This document shows, in pieces, positions 57,473-64,000 of a DNA stretch of 64,000 nucleotides; position 1 is the first letter of the stretch; each line of letters begins with the position of its first letter. A program made the translations under genes and the position numbers. Source of the DNA: Dactylorhiza incarnata (Eukaryota; Streptophyta; Magnoliopsida; Asparagales; Orchidaceae). Location of the stretch: contig JAWHQI010000228.1 in the NCBI GenBank assembly GCA_033032865.1, positions 930,001 to 994,000 on the forward strand, read 5' to 3'. The notes beneath the pieces were generated by a model, which did not search any database, was not told the DNA's origin, and saw only the letters and a program-made list of their open reading frames with translations.

Positions 57473-59285
57473 CTATTGCTCGTCCGGCTTAAGCCTTTTT
57501 GATGCAGGAGTGCTCGAGTTTTCGCTGCCGCTAATAGAAATGTTGGGAGAATAGCCCTCGCTGCCCGATGAAGACGAGCCGCTCAGTTCGCCCGACTTAC
57601 GTTCGGCTTCTTCTTCACAACCGCTGGACTCAGAGTCCGAGCTGTTATCTCCCCCCTTAGCCGCAGTGGGCTCTCCAGCTTCATCGTCCTCATCATCGTC
57701 ACTCTCCTCCGAACTGGTCCCGTCGACCTTATTCTTCCCTTTTGCTTTCCGCCTAAGCTTGTCCAGCTTCTTTTTCAAGATCGGATAGGCGTCCGAGAAG
57801 GTGAAGTTCTGAAAGCCAGGCGCCAACCCGCCAAGCTCCCTCTGGCGGTCAAAAGCTCCATCAATCCCCTCAGCTATGTGGGGGAAAAGCTCTTCCTGGT
57901 TGACCGGGTCGGTCTCATTGTACTTTTTTTGCAAAAAGAAATAAAGGTAAGACCGCATGGTCTAGTAAATAAGAAAGCCGGCTAACAAGGTGATAACTTA
58001 CCAACTCTGCCTCCTTTAGTCGATCGACTTCCTTTTCCAATGCAGCGACCTTCTTTTCTAAATGATCGTTTGCTCTGATTAACCTTTTGAAGGTCATGCC
58101 CATGAAGTGGTTGGTAATAAAACTTTCAGCACCAACCCGCGCGGCCTGCCGGGCGAGCTCCTCTTCAGGAATCCTCCTTAACCGTCTGAAGTTCCGCCGG
58201 TCAAACATGGCAATGCCGGCGGCCTCTGCGTGTTGGCCGGATTTTTCATTTATCCAGTGGGGGAGTGCAGTGGAGACCTGAGCACCATCGTCGTCCGGGT
58301 GCCAGGACAGGACCATGCGGCCTTTCAAATCTTTTACTTTGCTGAAGGATTGAAGAGAAGAGAAGTCGCTAGAGGAGGCCGAATCCTCGCCGTCAGACAC
58401 CGGCGGCTTGTTTCTCCTCTGCCTTTTTTCCCTCTGAGTCAGAACCAAGCCGGCCGGACTAACCGACTTGTTTCTGGGGACGATAGCCTTAGCTGGAAAA
58501 GAGAAGTAGAAGTATCAGAACAGGAGGCCGCACGATCAATATCAAAACAGGAAGCGAGTTGAAGAAAACTTACTGTCCTCAGGCCGGACATTCTCCAGCT
58601 TGGCAAGCAGCGGAATGTAGTGGCTTACATTAAGCCGCTCATTCTCAAGAAGTTTGCAGGTCTCCATCTAGACCTCGTTGACAGCGATCTGTTGAAAGGC
58701 CTCGTCCGGCCGAACCTGCGGGTTGGTGTTTAGCAGGCCAAGGCGGCATTCAAATATCAGATATCTTTCTAACCATTCTGTAACCTTGTTCGCAAGGTTA
58801 ACCAATTTCAATCCCCTGCAACCGAAATACAAGTTTCCTTTAAATACATTCGACTCGGAATCCGGGATAGCCCATGCCGAGAAGATTCTTCTAAAGAGGT
58901 CTATCGAGAAGCGGACTCTCTCAGACCGCAGATAAGCAATGAAGCTGCATATGCCGGCCATCGAATTGGGGGAAATCTGACCGGGAACAACCCCGTAGTG
59001 GCCAAAGACCATGGCGAGTTCGAGGGATATTGGAATTTTGAAGCCGCAATCGAAGTGATCGATTGGAATAGCGATCTGGTTTGGTGCGGAGGAATTTATT
59101 CGCTCGCCGCGAAATGGAAGCCGCGCGAGTAGGGGACTCCCTACCATGTGCTTCTCCACGAACTCATCCAACTCTGCTTTGGACAGTCGGCATTCCTCAT
59201 GGTCTGCCGAATGGAATGCTAAAGCGGCTTCAGATCGGGTAGCGGACATCTTTGCAGGTCGCTTCGGCTGACGCTTCACTCCCAT
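57473..59285 (-). pseudogene. Antisense spliced gene of G, Transposase_28-like
   Basis: Runs against the element. ATG at 59285. Exon 1 59285-58574, intron 58573-58493 (GTAAGT...TTTTCCAG), exon 2 58492-58002, intron 58001-57923 (GTAAGT...AAAAAAAG), exon 3 57922-57473. Exon lengths 712, 491 and 450 nt keep the frame, giving about 550 codons with one in-frame TAG at about 58668. Exon 1 resembles the plant 'putative gypsy type transposon' family (Transposase_28): IPIDHFDCGFKIPISLELAM, YGVVPGQISPNSMAGICSFIAYL. Exon 2 ends in a coiled coil (DHLEKKVAALEKEVDRLKEAEL); exon 3 is acidic and Ser-rich with a basic end. Function of the family is unknown; antisense extra ORFs between integrase and 3' LTR are known in Tat-type elements. 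Confidence 0.78.
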
Positions 59286-59666
59286 CTTGAGATTCTGCTG
59301 AAAGGGTCTTCGGAAAGGCGCTACTTATAAGAGTAAGTGATCTGCATTTAGCAAAGGTCAAATCGCGGCTAGCCTAATCAACCCGCGCGGATAAATTTTT
59401 GTACAGAAAGCTAGTTCATTAGCAGCAAACCACAGGAAGTAAAATCCAAGCAAGCGGTTTAAAGAACAGCAGAAACAAGCCGCTCATCTCGCAAAGCAAT
59501 TCACAGGCATCAATCAATATACAAAGGAAGAAAATAAATGCATTCAAATAAACAGACCGCACGGTCTGCAAGACAAACCAAATATCATAAAATTAAGCTC
59601 AAGCAGTTAAGTTGTCTGAAGGACCGAATAAAATATTACAAATGATTGTCTTAAAATCGCTCATCA
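59286..59666 (-). other. Spacer between the two antisense genes
   Basis: No frame. A weak TATA-like CTTATAAGT (about 59326-59334, minus) lies about 45 bases before the ATG at 59285. Confidence 0.4.
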
Positions 59667-61653
59667 CTAGCGAGCATCACTCGGCGCATCCTCTCTATGA
59701 AGTCGCGCGACATGGTCACCGATTTGAAGAATAGTTCCTTGCATCTGATTAATACTATGATTAAGGTGGTTGATCATGCTATGAAGCCGCGCGGCATCCC
59801 GCTCTACTCGCGCTACCGGGATCACGCGAGCAGGTAAGGCCACTGCGGCCTCATTTACATTAGCAGCAGGGTGGATCATCCCAACCGCTGGAAAAGTTGA
59901 GCTCGTACCAACAGCCGGACAGTGTGATCCATGCTGACCTTCATCAACTGTATTAAGAGGACGCTGGATTCCGCCGACCTCCCTTGTCAGATGGAGATAC
60001 TTTTCTATAGTAAGCACAGTCCTCCTCGAGCTTGTGGATTTCCTTCTTTCCCCTATCAAGTCGGGCGGTCAGCGCAGCAACCTGGTCTTGTTGCACCTTC
60101 TCCTTCTACCATCTTTCTCTCCGCTCGACCTCCATCGCAGCCCAGCTTTCCTTCCGCTCAGCTTCCATCCCAGCCCGCATTGCAGCCTTTTCGTCCTGGG
60201 CAGCTTTCTCCCGCTCTTCGAGGGCCTTCAACTGCTTCTTGAGGACTTCAAAATTCTCTTGGAGACCGGCCACCTCCTCCTCCATCCGGGTATCCGGGTT
60301 CTCTGAGGAACTCGGAAAGGATGAATCTAGCGGAGGAAGATAAGTCACCAGTTTGCCCGGCTTTGGAATATAATCATGATCGTCTGCAGAAAAAAGACAG
60401 TCAGAAAGGACAGGCGAATGTAACTTTATATAACAGGGGCATTGTCAAAAGAAGACCGCTCTTCCCAAATTCTCCTTGCTTACAATCTGCAGCAGTTCGG
60501 GTAAAATTCGGACCGATAGGTCGTCTCGCTTTCTCGGAATCGATCTTTCGATGCTGCTCTCTCCACGACCTCTCATTTTGCCTCCGCTTGGCAGCAAAAA
60601 ATTGAGCAGCGGAGGGAAAGAAACTTGGTGACGGGTTCAGTAACAAGTCATGCGGCTTGTTTCGAGACCGCATTTTGAAAAAAACGAACAGGGCGGTAAC
60701 CCGCAACCCCTTTACCTGGTGCAAAGAGATTGAGTGGCGGAAGCGGCGGCTTGTCCAGAAGCTCTCTCATCTTCTCCGCCTTCACTTTCATAATTTGCAT
60801 CCTAGCCAGCACAGAGTCTTTAGGAGCTGGTGCTGCCTTCTTAACCCAGTTTGCATCCTCGCCGGGTGGGGGGGGGGGGGGGGGTCAACCTTGTTCAAAT
60901 CGGCGGAGTCACCAGTTCATCTTGCTTCTTAAGGGTTTCAAAATCCTTAATAATATCGCTCAGAGTCGTGCTGTGAGTAGGGGCAGGGACCTGGTCGCCC
61001 GGTTTGGGGGAGGGAGTTGTTAGGCCCTCGCAAACTTCCCTTTCGCGTGCCTTGCCTTGAAGGCTACCAGCTCCCAATTTCCTGGAAGCTGTCCTGTTCT
61101 TGGCCTTTAAACTCTTAACCTTCTTCAAAAGCCTATCCGCCATCGATTCAGCCCTCTTCCTCTTTTTAGCCGACTCCTGATCGGCTTGTTGCGAACTGAC
61201 AGGGCTATCTTCGACATTCACCGGCGGCACCGGGCTTTGCTGTTCGTTCGGCTTGGGAGAGTCAACCGCCTCTCCATCATCCCTTATCTTCAGATTAAAA
61301 CCCTCGGAAGGGGTGATCTCCATATTAAAAGAATCGCCGCCGTCGGTTTTCGAGAGGGAGGATTCAGATTTCATCTTGTGTGCAAGAACAGGCGGATTGG
61401 TCTCCTTATTAGGAGGGGGAAGCAGATCAGCTGGGGGCGGGTTGGAACCACCCGCTTCGTCTTTAGTCAAATCAATTGTTAACTCAGGGGGCATGTCGGT
61501 CGGCTTGCCCGTAGAAGCAATAGTGACGGACGGATCAACCTTTTCGGGTTGATAAGTCTTCTTCTTTTTCTTCTTCCTCTCTTTCTCGCGGTCTCCCACA
61601 CGGTCTTTGGACGACTTCTGGCGGTTTTCGAGCTCGGCCATAACGTTCACCAT
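59667..61653 (-). pseudogene. Second antisense coding region of G, coiled-coil protein
   Basis: ATG at 61653 opens a 252-codon frame to 60895 that is Lys-rich at the start, Pro/Ser-rich in the middle and has basic clusters (KKRKR, LLKKVKSLKAKN) that could act as nuclear signals. Beyond a G17 run (60868-60884) other frames continue: 60865-60716 (ANWVKKAAPAPKDSVLARMQ, end at a CCAG-GTAAAG donor-like site), 60623-60484, an intron 60483-60384 (GTAAGC...TCTGCAG) that keeps the frame, then a coiled coil (MEEEVAGLQENFEVLKKQLKALEEREK) to a TAG at 60106 and a last frame 60059-59667. At least one intron is supported; other joints are uncertain because of frameshifts. No named domain recognised. Confidence 0.55.
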
Positions 61654-61841
61654 CTTGATCGGGCTTGTTAGCCGGAGGGTTCTGACAGCAAGAGGCGAGT
61701 AGCGATCCTTGATAACACTTCAATTATGCGGAAACAGAAGCTTCCAGAACATTTATAACCCACGAGGCAAGATTGGCGCGGTCTCCGACTAGAACTAATA
61801 TTTTCGAAATCTCTTCGGGATTTGAAAATATGCGGGGATTA
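61654..61841 (-). promoter_or_regulatory. Upstream region of antisense genes, up to the 3' LTR
   Basis: Contains GGTTATAAATGTT on the minus strand (TATA core 61751-61758) about 100 bases before the ATG at 61653, a plausible promoter for antisense transcription. On the plus strand the last bases before the LTR (GCGGGGATTA) are only weakly purine-rich as a G polypurine tract. Confidence 0.5.
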
Positions 61842-62688
61842 TGTTTACCCAGAAAACCGCATCCGAGTTGCCTTTCTCACAGACCGGGTGGTCGGAGAAT
61901 GCAAGTCGCCCGGTTCAGACTCAACAGGGTTTATCAACACCAGCCTGCACAAACTGAGCGGTCTGATAGTATTCAGATCGCCTCCAAGGATTGAAGATTA
62001 ACAAGGCTCAAGTTCAGAAGGCAAGTCGCGGTCTCAAGTCAGAGACCGCATGGGGTGCGCCATGAAGACTTCCAAGGCTCAAGTCCAGAAGGCACGCCAC
62101 GGTCTCAAGATGGAGACCGCTTGGGGTGTGCCATGAAGACTTCCAAGGCTCAAGTCCAGAAGGCAAGCCGCGGTCTCAAGACAGAGACCGCCTGGATTGC
62201 ATCATCGCCTTGATCATAGCATCTTCAGTTTCCAACCAGGACAGACCGGGAGCGCAAGCCGCCAAGCCGCACGGCTTCATTCTTTTCTCCTCTCTGTATC
62301 CCGTCACCGCCTGCCCGATTCTTCTGTACCCGGGAAGGCGGTTATTTTATCCCTACCCGTTCAGGCAGGCCCCCGAGCCTATAAATAGGGGGCGGCAACA
62401 TTCCCAAGACACGCACACTCGAATCCAGGAGCTCGCTTGTTTGAGCCGCGGTCTCGAGTTTCCCCTCTTGCGACGTGTCTGACCGGACGACTTCTTCCTT
62501 TCTGCTCTGGCAGCCCGCTGTAATCTCTTTATTTCAATCAAAGGAAAGCCCGTCATAGGAGTGGTATTCGCCATGATGGGCGAAGTCTGGCCTCGACCAC
62601 TGCTAGCGGTCTAACTCTCTCTAACTAAAAAGTAACCGACAGCCCGCAGCCTCCAATTTCCTTCGGAGGTGCGATTTCGGATTCAACA
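61842..62688 (+). repeat. 3' LTR of G
   Basis: 847 bp, TGTTTACCC to GATTCAACA, followed by CTATG (62689-62693). It is 71 bp longer than the 5' LTR because a segment with GGTCTCAAGATGGAGACCGC-type repeats (about 62041-62190) is present once more. TATA box at about 62379-62390. Confidence 0.93.
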
Positions 62689-63043
62689 CTATGGGTTTAA
62701 TCATTGGTGAAAAGTGGCTAAGTACTCTATTAGAGGCTAGCACCAAACTCAATATGTCCTGAGAGATTTTGGGGACTTACTCATGGTAACAATATTATAT
62801 GGTTTTGAAATTCATAATATTCTGGTGTTATTGGTATTTTAATGAATTAAGGCCTTCGTAGTCAGTTTAACGAAATAAGAGCTTGGGCAAACCACCAGCC
62901 TTCAAAGGGGATTACGATCTAATAATTCAAGATAAGGAAGGGGAAACTTAAGTGGTAATCAAGTTCGAATGACGCAAAACCCATTGGACCCCGAAATTCA
63001 TCATAATGTTAATAACTTTGCTATGACGAATGTAGAATATGAC

Positions 63044-63176
63044 TCCTTGGAACGGAGATGCCTCCTTAGAACAGAGATACCTCCTTGGAACGGAGATGCC
63101 TTCTTGGAACGGAGATCACTCCCTGAAACGGAGATGGCTCCTTGGAATGGAGATGCCTTCTTGGAACAGAGAAGGA
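63044..63176. repeat. 19-bp minisatellite, seven units
   Basis: Seven consecutive 19-mers of the type TCCTTGGAACGGAGATGCC, each with one to four changes, without indels. An open frame crosses the array by chance. Confidence 0.92.
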
Positions 63177-63346
63177 ACTGCAGTTATCAGAATTTGAACT
63201 ACTTCTTATTATGATCTCCTTAATTCAATATTTTAATTACTGCACTTCCTTTCAGTATTTCAGCTACCGCTTTCCAGCTCAGCATTTTAATTACTGCACT
63301 CTATGTCAGTGTTTTAGTTATTGTACTTTTATTTCTTTATTACATG

Positions 63347-63526
63347 TAATTTAGAGTTGACGCGAAGATGGAACATTCCTTTATGGTCAACCCTAAATAG
63401 TGCTGAACTAGCCATCGCTCTTGGAGCAGAGCGGACAGATTGATGTTTTGGCATTTATTTCTTTATTGCCTATAATTTAGAGTTGACGTGAATATGGGAC
63501 ATTCCTTTAGGGTCAACCCTAAATGG
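63347..63526. repeat. Direct repeat, 126 bp apart
   Basis: TAATTTAGAGTTGACG...GGTCAACCCTAAAT-GTG occurs at about 63347-63402 and 63473-63528. Each copy has ACATTCCTTTA-GGTCAACCC. The second copy ends at the possible LTR start. Confidence 0.8.
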
Positions 63527-64000
63527 TGTAACATCCCCAATCCTTATAGACCCATTGGAAATGTTAGGGCATAGGGGTGAGGTGAGTGGTCTCAAGGGCC
63601 TTAGGCTAGTGTAGGAATTGCTAAGTGTACACTAGAGCTCAAAAACTAACCTAACCCTAAGCCCCTCAACTAAGTCAATTGACCCTCAATTGTCCAAGAG
63701 GACCTCACTCATAATTCCCTAACCACTAAGAGAGACTTATAGGATGAGAAGTGCACTTGGGTGGGACCCAATTGCATGAAATTGACCAAAGTCAACTATA
63801 GGTCAACATTAACCAAACCAAGTCAATTAGGGTTCAATTGACCCCCAAATGTTCAAATTGACCCTACCTCCACACTCTAAACCCCTCAAGGAACCCAATG
63901 GACCAAAAAGCCCCATCATGGTGGGACCAATTGACCCCAATTGACCAAAGTCAAACTTTACCCAATTTTGGTCAAATCTACACCCCTTTGATTAAATTGA
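63527..64000 (+). repeat. Possible LTR start (TGTAACATCCCC)
   Basis: Begins TGTAACATCCCCAATCC, similar to the TGTAACACCCC start common in plant chromovirus-type gypsy LTRs, and continues without a coding frame to the window edge, rich in CAATTGACC words. No partner LTR, polypurine tract or target duplication is visible, so this is tentative. Confidence 0.3.

Larger units (their letters stand above)
21582..62688 (+). mobile_element. Tat-type Ty3/gypsy retrotransposon G, interrupted by nested copia elements
   Basis: 5' LTR 21582-22357 and 3' LTR 61842-62688 are flanked by the same 5-bp duplication CTATG (21577-21581 and 62689-62693), so they bound one insertion now 41 kb long. G's own parts are 21582-25940 (LTR, gag, protease, RT) and 55058-62688 (integrase C-terminus, spacer, two antisense genes, LTR). 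The stretch 25941-55057 is other elements. RNase H and the N-terminal half of integrase are missing, so DNA was lost with the nested insertions. Integrase C-terminal wording (LNPNWVGPFIIKEV, GAYRLQ) and an antisense coding region after pol fit the Tat lineage. Confidence 0.93.
62694..63526. other. Right flank of G
   Basis: DNA that was joined to 21576 before G inserted. No convincing coding frame. Holds the 19-bp minisatellite and the 126-bp direct repeat listed separately, plus a looser repeat of TTTTAATTACTGCACT (about 63230 and 63287). Confidence 0.6.

Noticed and set aside
60657..61023. Plus-strand frames over 60657-61552 between integrase and 3' LTR of G
   Set aside because: They oppose the antisense coding region and cross the G17 run; the minus-strand frames are longer and have coiled-coil and charged content with a frame-preserving intron.
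63044..63176. CRISPR-like array
   Set aside because: Units are adjacent without spacers, and the whole context is a plant retrotransposon landscape.
62969..63214. 81-codon frame with LLRTEIPPWNGDAF-type repeats
   Set aside because: Produced by the 19-bp minisatellite, whose period shifts frame each unit; the peptide repeat is not regular.

Overview
The window looks like heterochromatic or intergenic DNA of a flowering plant with a large, repeat-rich genome. Almost every base belongs to LTR retrotransposons. The Ty1/copia elements have the gag, protease, integrase, reverse transcriptase (RT), RNase H order and primer sites matching the 3' end of initiator tRNA-Met (TGGTATCAGAGC). One Ty3/gypsy element is of the plant Tat type. 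I see no host protein gene, rRNA, tRNA or CRISPR array. Species cannot be named from this sequence. Element letters used below (F, B1, C, G, A, B, H, E, D) are mine.

Layout. 1-1905: 5' end of a minus-strand copia element (F), gag running off the left edge. 1906-3016: unassigned DNA ending in a 158-bp tandem repeat. 3014-10109: minus-strand gag-only copia element B1 with a broken 3' LTR. 10110-10604: unassigned flank. 10605-20442: complete but inactivated minus-strand copia element C, bounded by a GATAT duplication. 20448-21576: continuation of the flank. 21582-62688: plus-strand Tat-type gypsy element G, bounded by a CTATG duplication and swollen to 41 kb by nested insertions. 62694-64000: right flank with minisatellite and direct repeats, and a possible further LTR.

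Inside G, in order: 5' LTR, gag-protease-RT (to 25940); gag-only copia A (25941-32895); gag-only copia B in a tandem LTR arrangement (32896-38184); the 5' LTR and leader of another element H (38185-about 39204); minus-strand copia E (about 39205-55057); then G resumes with the C-terminal integrase (55058-55741), a long spacer, two antisense genes (57473-61653) and the 3' LTR. E is itself split by plus-strand copia D (45260-52574, TCTAT duplication). Removing D and one TCTAT makes the E gag frame continuous again. G has lost its RNase H and N-terminal integrase at the nested junctions.

Coding status. Every gag or pol frame carries nonsense codons, frameshifts or lost catalytic residues, so nothing here looks autonomous now. 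C and E once encoded full gag-pol. A, B, B1 and D lack pol and would have depended on proteins supplied by relatives. D has gag plus a proline-rich third ORF. G carries two antisense coding regions between integrase and 3' LTR; one has two GT-AG introns that join three open frames exactly and resembles the 'putative gypsy type transposon' (Transposase_28) family.

Points most worth a second look: the antisense spliced module of G; a 61-nt inverted-repeat unit in the 3' regions of A, B1 and C whose stem sequences differ while remaining complementary; family-specific CpG palindromes clustered upstream of the TATA box in nearly every LTR family and reused in gag and 3' regions; and the target-duplication-resolved nesting order.
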